Source: Prosthecobacter algae
GTDB taxonomy: Bacteria; Verrucomicrobiota; Verrucomicrobiia; Verrucomicrobiales; Verrucomicrobiaceae
DNA length: 64,000 bases
Assembly (NCBI RefSeq): GCF_039542385.1
Contig: NZ_BAABIA010000012.1
Coordinates: 62,001 to 126,000 of the forward strand
Reading direction: 5' to 3'
In this document: piece after piece, positions 1 through 8,707 of the stretch
Layout: each line of letters begins with the position of its first letter
How positions within the stretch are numbered: the stretch's first letter is position 1
Notes under the pieces: generated by a model
Databases searched by the model: none
What the model was told of the DNA's origin: nothing
The model's input: the letters and a program-made list of their open reading frames with translations, nothing else
Translations under genes and position numbers: made by a program

Positions 1-249
1 ATCGGCAATATCAATGATCTTTTGGTCATCCTTCAGCAGCCGAGGCTTGTAATCATAAGAGTCCACATGGCTGACCCCGCCCTGCATGAAGAGGAAGATG
101 ACCCGCTTGGCCCTGGGTGCATGATGCGGCTGCCTTCCCATGCCAGGAGTGCCCGCCGCCCACGCCTGCCGCTGCGCCAGCGCAGACGCGGCGAGATACC
201 CGAAACCACACCCGGTGGTCTGGAGAAAGGAACGTCGGGAGGAGAACAT
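1..249 (-). CDS. DUF1501 family exported protein, N-terminal part (runs off left edge)
   Basis: The minus strand reads as one open frame of 83 codons from an ATG at 249 to the window edge. It begins with a twin-arginine-like signal (SRRSFLQ, then a hydrophobic run ending near AQRQAWA), so the protein is probably exported folded by Tat. About residue 50 it shows VIFLFMQGGVSHVDSYDYKP, the conserved start of the DUF1501 (sulfatase/alkaline-phosphatase-fold) domain seen in the two other DUF1501 proteins of this window. DUF1501 genes usually follow a DUF1549/DUF1553 gene; here the partner would lie upstream, but a toxin-antitoxin pair is found there instead, so this copy seems to stand alone on this side. 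Biochemical function of the family is unproven. The identification is firm and the full length is unknown. Confidence 0.88.
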   Translation of the reverse strand, partial: MFSSRRSFLQTTGCGFGYLAASALAQRQAWAAGTPGMGRQPHHAPRAKRVIFLFMQGGVSHVDSYDYKPRLLKDDQKIIDIAD

Positions 250-354
250 GCGGTTAGAACGTAGGGAGCATGCCTTTTTTTGCGTGGCAGACCAAGATCA
301 TATTCCGCCTTCGGCATTGAATATTAAATTCAGGTGTGGCAATCTTAAATCACG

Positions 355-588
355 ATGTCAGCAGGCATTCCCACATCCGACCAACTTCTACTGGCCGAAG
401 TGACCGAACGTTTGTCCAAAGTCGAACAAAACGAATTGGACGCGGTGAATCGTTTTCTAAAGAAGTTGGAGATGCTTAGACTGCGCCGCTCCATCGGCCA
501 AGCAATTGACCAAGCCGATGCAGCGGGACTGATGACTCAAGTAGAAGATTCGATCCGCGAATTTCGTGAGCGTCAGCCTTACCGCTGA
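355..588 (+). CDS. Antitoxin-like protein of a PIN-type toxin-antitoxin pair
   Basis: This 77-residue, highly charged protein is predicted mostly helical (repeated heptad-like LSKVEQNELDAVNRFLKKLE) and has no recognisable enzymatic motif. Its TGA stop shares its last base with the ATG of the downstream PIN-domain gene (TGATG), the tight coupling typical of toxin-antitoxin operons, with the antitoxin first. I do not recognise the DNA-binding family from sequence; the antitoxin role is inferred from size, charge and position. Base composition is more AT-rich than the neighbouring genes, which suggests acquired DNA. The partner gene is interrupted, so this antitoxin may now be an orphan. Confidence 0.6.
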   Translation: MSAGIPTSDQLLLAEVTERLSKVEQNELDAVNRFLKKLEMLRLRRSIGQAIDQADAAGLMTQVEDSIREFRERQPYR

Positions 589-1001
589 TGATTGTCTGCA
601 TCGATACCAATGTGATCCTACCGATGCTCAGCCTTCGGCACCCTTTTAGCCGTATCCTCGATGCCTGGATGGACGGTCACTTTTCATTAGCCGTTTCCAA
701 CGAGATCCTCACCGAGTATGAAGAAATCATTCGCCCTCGTATTGGAAGTGACCGGTGGTTAGATTTCCTTTCGCTGCTTCAGTTAGGGGCAGAACTGAAC
801 GGAAATTTGGTGCGTATCCAGCCGAGCTTCAGATTTAACGTCATTCAGGTGGACCCTGACGATAACAAATTTTCTGACTGCGCAATTGCGGCTGATGCTT
901 AATGGGTCATCACGCAGGACAAACATTTTAATGCGCTAATCAACAGTGGATACCGTCCCAGGCCTATGGCCCCAGAGGCTTTTATCGCGGTCTTGGTTTG
1001 A
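588..1001 (+). pseudogene. PIN-domain toxin (COG1569-like), interrupted by an in-frame TAA
   Basis: PIN domains are Mg-dependent ribonucleases. The frame opens with IVCIDTNVILPML (first catalytic Asp), has the acidic EILTEYEEII segment and then DPDDNKFSDCAIAADA (third acidic position) before a TAA at 900-902. Translation of the same frame beyond the stop gives WVITQDKHFNALINSGYR and runs to a TGA at 999-1001. This is exactly the expected PIN continuation, with the fourth Asp in ITQDKHF. The whole frame is 138 codons, a normal length for the family. A single change (for example GAA to TAA at the Glu common before WVIT) would explain it. The truncated product would lack the last catalytic Asp and the final strand, so it is probably inactive. 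A sequencing error cannot be excluded. Confidence 0.82.
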
Positions 1002-1084
1002 AAACTCGGCTGATAAGACGTCCAGATCGCATTCCAGTCTCGACAATCTCCTGCGCTCGTTTTTTGATCAGGAAACTCCCGCCT

Positions 1085-1825
1085 ATGACTGACGCCTCCT
1101 CCTTTCTCCGCTCTGCATTTTCCCTCTTGGCCGCAGGCTTGTTGATGAGCAGTTGCAGCTCGGCCCCGAAGGAGGAGTCCGGCCAGGCCGGACCACCCAA
1201 ACGGGACGATAGTTTCTGGATCGGTGATCAGGTGGCAGGCAGCCCCAAGCTGGTGATTGATCTATCTGAGCAGCGCCTCCGCTATTACAAAGGCGGCAAG
1301 CTGGTGGGCCTATCCCCCATTTCCTCCGGCCGAGACGGGCATGACACCCCCACGGGCAGTTTCAAGATCACCCAGAAAGATGTCTATCATCGCTCGTCCA
1401 TCTACGGAGCCTATGTGGATGCCCAGGGAAACGTGGTGGTGGAGGATGTCGATTCGCGCATTGACCCATGCCCAGCGGGAGCCCGGTTTGTTGGGGCCAA
1501 GATGCATTACTTCATGCGCGTGGTGGGGGCAGTGGGCATGCACGAAGGTCACCTGCCAGGGTATCCCGCCTCGCATGGCTGCATCCGCCTACCCACCAAG
1601 ATGGCCTCCATCTTTTATCATGCCACTCCGCACGGCACTCCCGTGCAGGTGACGGGCAATGCAGCCTTCGCCAAGTATGAACCTCCGGTGCCCCTTGCCC
1701 CTGCGACTCCCGAAAAGGTGAAGAAGCCAAAAACTAAGACTTCCAATGGCGGGATGCGCCCAGGAAGCCGCAAAAAGGCCCCTAAACGGGCGACGGTGCC
1801 ACCTGGGACCACACTTTACCTCTGA
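1085..1825 (+). CDS. L,D-transpeptidase (YkuD family) lipoprotein
   Basis: Cross-links peptidoglycan or attaches proteins to it through L,D bonds, acting outside the cytoplasmic membrane. I chose the ATG at 1085 because it starts a clean lipoprotein signal (hydrophobic FSLLAAGLLM, then SSC with Cys24 as the likely lipidated residue); the same frame is open upstream to 998. The YkuD domain spans about residues 50-195. It contains the catalytic motif HGCIRLP (His164, Cys166) and an upstream MHEGH histidine. The tail from about residue 200 is rich in Pro, Lys and Arg (PKTKTSNGG, RKKAPKR), suited to electrostatic contact with the wall. It lies 107 bp upstream of dprA on the same strand. Family assignment is secure; the exact cross-link formed is not known. 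Confidence 0.92.
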   Translation: MTDASSFLRSAFSLLAAGLLMSSCSSAPKEESGQAGPPKRDDSFWIGDQVAGSPKLVIDLSEQRLRYYKGGKLVGLSPISSGRDGHDTPTGSFKITQKDVYHRSSIYGAYVDAQGNVVVEDVDSRIDPCPAGARFVGAKMHYFMRVVGAVGMHEGHLPGYPASHGCIRLPTKMASIFYHATPHGTPVQVTGNAAFAKYEPPVPLAPATPEKVKKPKTKTSNGGMRPGSRKKAPKRATVPPGTTLYL

Positions 1826-1907
1826 GGCGTGATTTCTAAACTGCCCTGCTGAGAAGAAAGACGCGCATGCAAGCTTGAGTCCGCCTGGACTTTCGCGACC
1901 ATGCTGC

Positions 1908-3008
1908 ATGACCCGCACCGAAGCCTACCTAGCCCTAAACCTGATACCCCAAGTAGGGCCGGTGCGCATCCGGAGGCTGGTGCAGGCTTTTGGTTCACCT
2001 GAGGCAGCGCTCCGGGCCAAGGCCTCCGAAATCGCCCAAGTGGAAAGTTTTGGCCCGAAGCAGGCGGAGGCCATCGTAGCCTGGGAAAGTGAGGTGGAAC
2101 TAGAGAACGAGCTGCGCAAGGTCCAAGATCGTGGCCTGACCTTGCTGACACAGGAGGATGAGCTCTACCCGCCACTGCTCAAGGGCATCTACGATGCGCC
2201 CATCCTGCTCTACGTATGGGGGGAACTGCAAAAGCGCGACCACCAAGCGATCGGCGTGGTGGGCAGTCGCCACGCGACGATCTACGGCATGAATGCGACC
2301 AAGAAACTCAGCTTTCAGATCGCCTATGCAGGCTACACCGTCATCAGCGGTCTGGCACGTGGCATCGATACCGCCGCACATGAGGCCGCCCTGGCCGCCA
2401 AAGGGCGCACCGTGGCGGTCATCGGCTCTGGGATGGGCAAGCTGTACCCGCCTGAAAACATGGCCCTGGCCCAGCGAATTGCCGAAAATGGGGCCGTCAT
2501 CAGCGAATACCCCGTAGATCGAATGGCGGATAGACAGACCTTTCCCTATCGAAACCGAGTGGTGGCAGGCTGGGGCAGTGGGCTACTGGTGGTGGAGGCC
2601 CCGATCAAGAGCGGCTCCCTCATCACCGCGCAGCAGGCCACGGAGCAGGGCCGCTCCGTCTATGCGGTGCCAGGCCCCATTGACAAACCCACCTCCAGCG
2701 GCTGCAATCGCCTCATTCAGCAAGGAGCCAAGCTGGTCATGGATGCAGCAGACATCCTGGATGACCTCACCACCCTCTTCCCCACGGCCCCCATAGCTCC
2801 GAAGGTGGAGCCCGTCTCCTCCCCTGCGAACCTGACGCTGGATGAAAAAATCCTCTATCAGACCCTGAATACAGAGGAACTGCACATCGACGAGATCACT
2901 GGCCGCTCCGGTCTGGCAGCAGGCACCGTGAACGTCAATCTCATGCGACTGGAAATGAAACGCCTAGTCCGCGCGTTGCCTGGCCGGCGTTATGTTCGTG
3001 TCGGATGA
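1908..3008 (+). CDS. dprA: DNA-processing protein DprA
   Basis: DprA loads RecA on incoming single-stranded DNA during natural transformation. The 366-residue protein has an N-terminal SAM/helix-hairpin-helix-like region (MTRTEAYLALNLIPQVGPVR). A Rossmann-type DprA domain from about 110 to 290 carries the hallmark VVGSRHATIYG, SGLARGIDTAAHEAAL, VIGSGMGKLYPPEN, FPYRNRVVAG and SGSLITA motifs. A C-terminal winged helix follows (about 300-366, ending RALPGRRYVRVG). This is the normal length and order for the family. The ATG at 1908 fits the family start; an in-frame ATG at 1875 would add eleven unrelated residues. No other competence genes are nearby, so natural competence of the host is only suggested. 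Confidence 0.95.
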   Translation: MTRTEAYLALNLIPQVGPVRIRRLVQAFGSPEAALRAKASEIAQVESFGPKQAEAIVAWESEVELENELRKVQDRGLTLLTQEDELYPPLLKGIYDAPILLYVWGELQKRDHQAIGVVGSRHATIYGMNATKKLSFQIAYAGYTVISGLARGIDTAAHEAALAAKGRTVAVIGSGMGKLYPPENMALAQRIAENGAVISEYPVDRMADRQTFPYRNRVVAGWGSGLLVVEAPIKSGSLITAQQATEQGRSVYAVPGPIDKPTSSGCNRLIQQGAKLVMDAADILDDLTTLFPTAPIAPKVEPVSSPANLTLDEKILYQTLNTEELHIDEITGRSGLAAGTVNVNLMRLEMKRLVRALPGRRYVRVG

Positions 3009-3078
3009 ATGATTCCTCGCCTCTTGCCGATGCGTATCCCTTGCGTTAAACATCGCGCCCCTTTCTGCTCCCGATCCT

Positions 3079-4365
3079 ATGCGCATCCTCCATCTCACGC
3101 CCGGCACCGGCAACTTTCACTGCGGAAGTTGCCTCCGAGATCATGCGCTCATCAAGGCCCTGCGCTCTCGCGGGCATGATGCCATCATGGCCCCGCTCTA
3201 CCTCCCCCTGGTGACGGACCGCGAGGCACCCAATCCTGAGATCGGCATCCGGGTGGGCGGGATTTCCCTGTATTTGCAGCAAAAACTGTCCTGGTTCCGT
3301 TTTGTGCCCCGATTTATCCACCGCTGGCTGGATAAACCCGAGCGACTGCGTTTTGCCTCCAAATTCATGGGCATGACTAGCCCGCGTGATCTGGGTGAAA
3401 TGGCCTTGGGTGCCTTGCAAGGTGAAGGCGGCCGCCAGTGGCCGGAGTGGAAGCGCCTCATCGAATGGATCCGGACCGATGGCCGGCCTGACGTGATCTC
3501 CCTTTCCAACAGCCTTCTCATCGGCCTGTGCCCGGCCATTGAGCGCGACCTCGGCATCCCAGTCGTTGTGTCCCTACAGGGGGAAGATTCCTTTTTGGAT
3601 ACTTTGATCGAGCCCTACCGCAGTCAGTCGTGGGCTGCAATGCGGATGAATGCGCAGCATGTCTCGCGCTTCGTCGCCCCCAGCCAGTTTTACGCCCGCG
3701 TCATGCAGGAAAAACTGGGCGTCGGGGAAGAGAAAATGTCCGTGGTTTACAACGGTCTCGATGCCAACTCCTTCGGTGTGGCCGAGCCCGACCCCAACTG
3801 GCCCGTCATAGGCTACTTTGCCCGCATGATTCATGGCAAAGGTCTCACCACCCTGGTGGATGCCTACATTGAACTCTCCAAACGCGGCACGGTCCCACGT
3901 GTAAAACTGAAAATCGGCGGAGCCAAAACCGCTTCCGATGACAAGTACGTCGATGAGTTGAAAAAGAAACTCCAACAGGCTGGTCTGACTCAGCGCGTGG
4001 AGTGGCACCCCAACCTGAATTTTTCCGACAAGGTGAAGTTCTTCCGCAATCTCACCGTCATGTCCGTACCTGCGACTTATGGCGAGGCCTTTGGCCTTTA
4101 CATCGTCGAGGCCATGGCCAGCGGCGTGCCCGTGGTGCAGCCAGATCACGGGGCCTTCCCTGAACTCATCGCCGCCTCGGGTGGTGGCGTATTGTGCGCA
4201 CCCGATGACGTCAATGCACTGGCGGATGCGTTGGAAACCTTGCTGCAGGATGACCACCAGCGCGAGCAGATCACCAACCGTGGCCTGCAAGGTGTGCGCA
4301 ACGAATTCAGCGCCGCCCGCATGGCCGAACGCTTCGACGAAGTCCTCACCGCAGCACGTGGTTAG
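3079..4365 (+). CDS. Glycosyltransferase family 4 protein
   Basis: A 428-residue GT-B fold, retaining-type glycosyltransferase. The N-terminal acceptor half starts MRILHLTPGTGNFHCGS (glycine-rich loop). The C-terminal donor half holds VIGYFARMIHGKG and the EX7E signature in YGEAFGLYIVEAMASGVPVV (Glu336 and Glu344), which binds the nucleotide-sugar. No membrane segment or signal is visible, so it acts in the cytoplasm. Substrate cannot be deduced: neighbours are dprA and an NfeD-type protease, not a polysaccharide locus. The gene stops in the string GGTTAGGC, one of the repeated heptamers of this window. The identification of the fold is firm; its pathway is open. Confidence 0.88.
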   Translation: MRILHLTPGTGNFHCGSCLRDHALIKALRSRGHDAIMAPLYLPLVTDREAPNPEIGIRVGGISLYLQQKLSWFRFVPRFIHRWLDKPERLRFASKFMGMTSPRDLGEMALGALQGEGGRQWPEWKRLIEWIRTDGRPDVISLSNSLLIGLCPAIERDLGIPVVVSLQGEDSFLDTLIEPYRSQSWAAMRMNAQHVSRFVAPSQFYARVMQEKLGVGEEKMSVVYNGLDANSFGVAEPDPNWPVIGYFARMIHGKGLTTLVDAYIELSKRGTVPRVKLKIGGAKTASDDKYVDELKKKLQQAGLTQRVEWHPNLNFSDKVKFFRNLTVMSVPATYGEAFGLYIVEAMASGVPVVQPDHGAFPELIAASGGGVLCAPDDVNALADALETLLQDDHQREQITNRGLQGVRNEFSAARMAERFDEVLTAARG

Positions 4366-4394
4366 GCCTGCCATTGGAGCGCAGGGACAGTATT

Positions 4395-4413
4395 CATCAC
4401 TCTCCGAGTGATG
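4395..4413 (+). repeat. Perfect 8-bp triloop hairpin
   Basis: CATCACTC, loop TCC, GAGTGATG. It lies 30 bp after the glycosyltransferase stop and 13 bp before copy 1 of the dispersed repeat. It has no T-run, so it is not a classical terminator. It shares the short arms and three-base loop of the hairpins at 57.8-58.2 kb. Confidence 0.75.
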
Positions 4414-4425
4414 CGTTCGCCCCAA

Positions 4426-4452
4426 CCCGTAGCTGCCTGCGCCAGCAGGTGG
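4426..4452 (+). repeat. Dispersed intergenic palindromic repeat, copy 1
   Basis: A 27-bp segment starting CCCGTAGCTGCC and containing the imperfect palindrome CCTGCGCCAGCAGG. It is identical over all 27 bases to the segment at 8314-8340 and over its 21-bp core to the minus-strand copy at 23026-23046. It sits 61 bp after a stop codon, in the sense of the upstream gene. Confidence 0.9.
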
Positions 4453-4575
4453 GTTTGGGAGCGAGCGAGGACATGGGAGTATCTTGAAAAGCCTGGAAGC
4501 CCTCACACTTTGAGCGTCTCACCAAAGCCTCACCTCCTGCATTGCCACGAGGCGTAGGCCCGCTATGCTGGGGAT

Positions 4576-6018
4576 ATGAAGTCTGCCCTGCTCCTGCCGC
4601 TGTTGGTTTGCCTCAGTCTGCTGGCCTTTCTCGGCCATGGCCAGGCGCAGACAGGCAGTTATAAAGGGAAAGTAGTCATCATCCCCGTGGGTGAGGAGGA
4701 TCTCATCGCCCGCGCCCGGTTTGAATTCATGTCCCGCACGCTGGAACGCTGCACGAATGAAGGGGCCGAAGCCGTCATCTTCGATCTGGATACCCCCGGT
4801 GGACTCCTCTGGGACACGGTGGACCTCATGATGAATGACCTGCAAAAGCTGAAGCCGCGCAGCTTTGCCTTCGTCAACAAACGCGCCCTTTCTGCCGGGG
4901 CCATGATCGCGGTGGCTACCGATGGCATCTACATGGCCCCCACCAGCACCGCCGGGGCTGCCACCCCCATCTATGGCAATGCCCAGGAAATGGGCGATGC
5001 CGAACGTGCCAAGATGAACTCCGCCACCATGGGCATGGCCCGCGCTGTGGCCAAACGCAAAGGTCATGATCCGCGAGTCATTGAGGCCATGATTGACATG
5101 AGCCGCGAGCTGAAAGTGGGCGACCTTGTGCTGGATACGAAGGACTCCATCCTCACTCTGGATGCCCAGGAAGCGACGATGCAACTGGATGGCAAACCCG
5201 TCTTTGCCAAAGGCATTGTGGACAGCCTGGATGACATCAAAAAGGCCGAGGGGCTGAAAGGTGCCACGATCATTGCCGAACCCACCCTGTTCGAGGTCAT
5301 CGCCATCTGGGTCACCAAATATGCAGCCATCCTCATCCTCATCGGCGTGGCGGGCGGCTATCTGGAAATGCAGACCCCAGGTTTTGGCATCCCTGGATTT
5401 GTCTCCATCGCCGCTTTCAGCCTGTTCTTCTTTGGTCACTATGTGGCAGGCAGCCTCGTGGGCCAGGAGACGGCAGTGGTCGCTGCACTGTTTGTCATCG
5501 GCGTGTTTCTGCTCATCATTGAGCTGGCGATCTTCCCCGGCCTGCTGGTACCGGGCATCCTCGGCTTCATCCTCATCATGGTGGCCCTGGTTTACACCAT
5601 GTCTGCCTGGGAGGTGCCGCTGCCCGCCCCACTGCCCGGCGACAGCAAGGAAGTCCCGCAGGAAGTGGGCTTCAACCTCCAAGTCTATGCCCTCGGTCTG
5701 CGCAACTTTGCGTTAGGCATCTTGGGTGCAGGCGTGCTCATTCTGGCCATATTCCGCTTTCTGCCAGAGACCGGTCCCTTTAAGAAACTGGTGCTCACCT
5801 CCGCCATTGATGGAGGCGAGGCGAAGACGATCCCCGCAGCGACCGTGACCGTGGGCGATGAAGGCCATGCCTGCAGCGCCCTGCGCCCCTACGGCACCGT
5901 ACAGTTTGGCGAGCGTCGAGTCGAAGCCATGGTGGAAGGCGGTTACCTGGCCAATGGCACCCCCGTCCGCATTCGTGAAATCCAGGGGCCAAAGATCATC
6001 GTGGAGCCCTTTGCGTAA
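4576..6018 (+). CDS. NfeD/ClpP-class membrane-bound serine protease
   Basis: A long-form NfeD protein of 480 residues. It has a signal peptide (about 1-24). A ClpP-like protease domain follows (about 30-230), with the strand VVIIPVGEEDLIARA, the DTPGG loop and the serine motif LSAGAMIAVATD (Ser about 107). Several membrane helices follow (about 245-395), and a C-terminal OB-like NfeDC domain (about 400-480: GDEGHACSALRPYGTVQF, VVEGGYLANGTPVR-like segments). Members cleave or organise membrane proteins such as stomatin-type proteins. No stomatin/SPFH partner gene is adjacent here, which is a difference from many genomes. The protease face is outside the cytoplasmic membrane. The ATG at 4576 gives the signal peptide directly. 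Confidence 0.9.
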   Translation: MKSALLLPLLVCLSLLAFLGHGQAQTGSYKGKVVIIPVGEEDLIARARFEFMSRTLERCTNEGAEAVIFDLDTPGGLLWDTVDLMMNDLQKLKPRSFAFVNKRALSAGAMIAVATDGIYMAPTSTAGAATPIYGNAQEMGDAERAKMNSATMGMARAVAKRKGHDPRVIEAMIDMSRELKVGDLVLDTKDSILTLDAQEATMQLDGKPVFAKGIVDSLDDIKKAEGLKGATIIAEPTLFEVIAIWVTKYAAILILIGVAGGYLEMQTPGFGIPGFVSIAAFSLFFFGHYVAGSLVGQETAVVAALFVIGVFLLIIELAIFPGLLVPGILGFILIMVALVYTMSAWEVPLPAPLPGDSKEVPQEVGFNLQVYALGLRNFALGILGAGVLILAIFRFLPETGPFKKLVLTSAIDGGEAKTIPAATVTVGDEGHACSALRPYGTVQFGERRVEAMVEGGYLANGTPVRIREIQGPKIIVEPFA

Positions 6019-6041
6019 CTTGTCAGAGCTGGGGATGAAAC

Positions 6042-6737
6042 CTACTTCGCCCCCGCCAACGCTGCCTTGATCTCCTGCGCGACTTTCTGCGCGAGGTAGT
6101 CGGAGCCTGCCTCATGATAATGCACATCCTGCTTCTTCTGCATCTCGGCTAGCTTGGGGGTGATCCAGGCATTGAGATCATTGATAGTCACCCCATTTTC
6201 CTGCATCACCTTGGCAGCGATGGCGTTGTATTCACTCACTTCACCAAACTCGCGCGGCGGGATGAGCGGGCCTTTGGGAATGGGGGTCGTGGTGGCCCAG
6301 ATCAGCTTGGCTCCAGTCTTCTTCAGCCGTGTCACCAGCGTGCGCAGATTCGCCTCATAGTCCGCCGCTTCCACTTGGCGTTTGCCATCCGGCATGAACT
6401 TCAAATCATGGATGCCCCAGTTAAAATGGATGACCGCCCATGGGCCGTAACCTAGCCATTTGTCCAGGTTCGCCACGCCATTTTTGGTCGGCCCGCCGTT
6501 TTGAGGGATGCGATGCACATTGGCCACACCTTCCAGCAACTTTCGGGTCGGCAGGGTGTAGCCCATGGAGATCGAATCCCCGATCAAAAGCACTCGAGGC
6601 AGGCCAGCCACATCCTGCACAGGCACGATGGACGGATTTGGCGCGGCCTTCTTGGTGGGAACCTTGGTTTCTTGGGACCAAGCAGGTGCCACGAGGGCCA
6701 GTGAGAGCAACGACAGCAGCAGAGGACGAAGTTTCAT
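6042..6737 (-). CDS. Exported SGNH/GDSL-family hydrolase
   Basis: A 231-residue esterase-like enzyme. The start at 6737 yields a signal peptide (MKLRPLLLSLLSLALVAPAWSQ); the frame is open further upstream but those residues look random. Block I is LLIGDSISMGYT (nucleophile Ser), block II is around HRIPQNGGPTKNG, block III is FNWGIHDLK in place of GxND, and block V is QDVHYHEAGSDYLA with the Asp-x-x-His pair. In Verrucomicrobia these exported SGNH proteins often deacetylate polysaccharides, but no substrate can be read from this sequence. It is divergently arranged to the enolase-superfamily gene, and convergent with the NfeD gene 23 bp away. Confidence 0.87.
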   Translation of the reverse strand: MKLRPLLLSLLSLALVAPAWSQETKVPTKKAAPNPSIVPVQDVAGLPRVLLIGDSISMGYTLPTRKLLEGVANVHRIPQNGGPTKNGVANLDKWLGYGPWAVIHFNWGIHDLKFMPDGKRQVEAADYEANLRTLVTRLKKTGAKLIWATTTPIPKGPLIPPREFGEVSEYNAIAAKVMQENGVTINDLNAWITPKLAEMQKKQDVHYHEAGSDYLAQKVAQEIKAALAGAK

Positions 6738-6806
6738 GAGAAGGATGGACGACGAATCACCGTCCTTCACCGCCCCGGCAAATCCTGCGCCGCCTGCGGA
6801 AAGAAC

Positions 6807-8300
6807 GTGAAATCTGAACGCATCTGCATTCCCATGTCCTTCATGCGATTTCAGATTCACGACCTCCGCTTTCATGTGCTGCCCATGCGCACGCGCTTTC
6901 CATTTCGTTATGGCATCGCCAGCATGAGCGCCCTTCCCCACTTACTGGTGCGCGTGGAGATGAGCGTGAATGGCAAGACCGTTCAGGGCACTGCCAGCGA
7001 GGGCTTGCCACCGAAGTGGTTTACCAAAGATCCGCACACCTACTTCGAGCAGGACTTGGCCGAAATGCTGGCAGTGATCCAGAACGCCTCCCGACTCGCC
7101 CGTTTGGCCTCGGCCACGCCCGTCACCTTTTTTGCCTGGTGGCAGACCCTGTATCAGGAGCAGGCGCGCTGGGCCGGAGTGAAACAGGTACCCTCCCTGC
7201 TGGCCAACCTGGGTGTGAGCCTCATGGAACGTGCTGTGCTGGATGCCCTCACCAAAGCGGCAGGCACGTATCTGCATTCCTTGTTAGGCTCTGAGAGCCT
7301 GGGCATCCATCTCGGAGAGATCCACGAGGAGTTGCACGGTCTTTCGGTGGCTCAGGTCTTGGCCCCAAAGCCTCTGCCGCAGATAAACGTGCGCCACACT
7401 GTGGGCCTGGGAGATCCGCTTTTCGCCCAGGACATCCCCGAGGACGAACAACTGCACGATGGCCTGCCGCACGCGCTGGATGAATCCATCCGCGCTTATG
7501 GGCTGCGTTATTTCAAAATCAAGGTCTGTGGCCAGCCCGAAACCGACCTGCAGCGGCTGCGTGAGATCACCACCGTCCTCACGCGCGAATGCCACTCCGG
7601 TTTTCACGCCACCCTGGATGGCAACGAGCAGTTCCTCGACCTCGCCTCCTTTCGCGACTTTTACGAAACGCTGCGGGCCGAGGCTGCCCTGGCCCCGCTG
7701 TTCCAGAACCTCCTGCTCATCGAGCAACCGCTGCACCGCACCCATGCGCTGAAAGAGGATGTCGCCCCTGCTCTCGCTGCCTGGCAGGACGGGCCCGGCC
7801 TCATCATTGATGAATCCGATAGCGCATTGACTGACCTGCCCCGCGCACTGGCACTGGGCTACATCGGCACCAGTCACAAGAACTGCAAAGGCATCGTCAA
7901 AGGCCTAGCGAATGCAGCCTTGCTGAAGGTGCGCGGGGCCACCTCTTCACGCCCGCTCATCCTTAGCGGCGAAGATTTGGCCAACGTCGGCCCGGTGGCC
8001 CTGCTGCAAGATCTGGCCATGATGGCGGCCCTGGGAGTGACCCATGTGGAGCGCAATGGCCACCACTATTTTAAAGGCCTGTCCATGCACCCCGAAGCTG
8101 TGCAAAGCGCCGCCCTCCAGCATCACGGCGATCTCTATCGCCAGCACGAAAGCGGCTTCCCCACGCTGAACATCCGCCAAGGTTTGCTGGATCTTCAAAG
8201 CGTCAACGCCGCCCCCTTCGGCTGCGCGTTCGAGCTGGATCTGGAAAGCTACGAACCCCTCAACACCTGGATCAAACGCGGCGGCATGACGGAGCTGTAA
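6807..8300 (+). CDS. Enolase-superfamily (mandelate racemase/muconate lactonizing type) enzyme
   Basis: The C-terminal barrel shows the superfamily pattern: Lys pair in YFKIKVCGQ, metal ligands in HATLDGNEQF (Asp), LLIEQPL (Glu) and LIIDESD (Asp/Glu), then SHKNCKGIVKGL and LSGEDLANVG. These enzymes abstract a proton alpha to a carboxylate. The N-terminal capping domain includes FRYGIASMSALPHLLVRVE. At 497 residues it is longer than the usual 350-420, mainly from an insertion around residues 80-190. The start is uncertain: GTG at 6807 is preceded by GGAAAG, while ATG at 6834 or 6843 would begin closer to the family core (RFQIHDLRFHVLPMR). The substrate is unknown; no catabolic operon surrounds it. 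Confidence 0.85.
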   Translation: MKSERICIPMSFMRFQIHDLRFHVLPMRTRFPFRYGIASMSALPHLLVRVEMSVNGKTVQGTASEGLPPKWFTKDPHTYFEQDLAEMLAVIQNASRLARLASATPVTFFAWWQTLYQEQARWAGVKQVPSLLANLGVSLMERAVLDALTKAAGTYLHSLLGSESLGIHLGEIHEELHGLSVAQVLAPKPLPQINVRHTVGLGDPLFAQDIPEDEQLHDGLPHALDESIRAYGLRYFKIKVCGQPETDLQRLREITTVLTRECHSGFHATLDGNEQFLDLASFRDFYETLRAEAALAPLFQNLLLIEQPLHRTHALKEDVAPALAAWQDGPGLIIDESDSALTDLPRALALGYIGTSHKNCKGIVKGLANAALLKVRGATSSRPLILSGEDLANVGPVALLQDLAMMAALGVTHVERNGHHYFKGLSMHPEAVQSAALQHHGDLYRQHESGFPTLNIRQGLLDLQSVNAAPFGCAFELDLESYEPLNTWIKRGGMTEL

Positions 8301-8707
8301 CCTCTCGCCGCCGCCCGTAGCTGCCTGCGCCAGCAGGTGGTTCCCTGAAGGTACAAAGGGTCTTTGTTACGCGAAGGCCTAACCACATCCCTCCACGCCG
8401 CGCTTACTGAAAAGGGGATCTTTTGGCGAACGAGATTGTGCCTGCTGCACCCCCTCACCTTGGCCTCTCCCAAAGGGAGAGGGAACGCGCTTTTTGAAGC
8501 TCGGGATGGAAGAGCGAACGAGACGATTGATCTTTTGTAAACGAAGGCCAAAACAACGTTCCCCTCGCCCCGCTTGCGGGGAGCAGGGCTGGTGTGAGGG
8601 GCGGTCGAAGCTCAAGCAATCCACAACTCAAACTCTCTGGTGTAAACCCCCAGTCGAGCAAACGATGATGGAAGGAAGCGTGAGAAAAACCGTCAAAAGA
8701 GCCCAGC
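8301..8707. other. Intergenic region with two inverted copies of a GC-rich palindromic element
   Basis: No credible gene in these 407 bp. Besides repeat copy 2 it holds a hairpin at 8464-8482 (CCTCTCCC, loop AAA, GGGAGAGG) preceded by CCCCTCACC. A second hairpin at 8568-8581 (CCCCGC TT GCGGGG) is flanked on the other side by GTGAGGGG. Read from opposite strands both match the pattern CCCCTCAC, about 10 bases, CTCCC hairpin GGGAG. They look like two copies of one intergenic repeat family in inverted orientation about 100 bp apart. The region separates two convergent genes, so the stem-loops could also end transcription, although no U-run follows. Confidence 0.65.
8314..8340 (+). repeat. Dispersed intergenic palindromic repeat, copy 2
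   Basis: Identical over 27 bases to the copy at 4426-4452, starting 14 bp after the stop codon of the enolase-superfamily gene and in the same sense as that gene. Confidence 0.9.

Noticed and set aside
4519..5682. A 387-codon minus-strand open frame
   Set aside because: Antisense to the NfeD-type protease; His/Asp/Gly-rich shadow.
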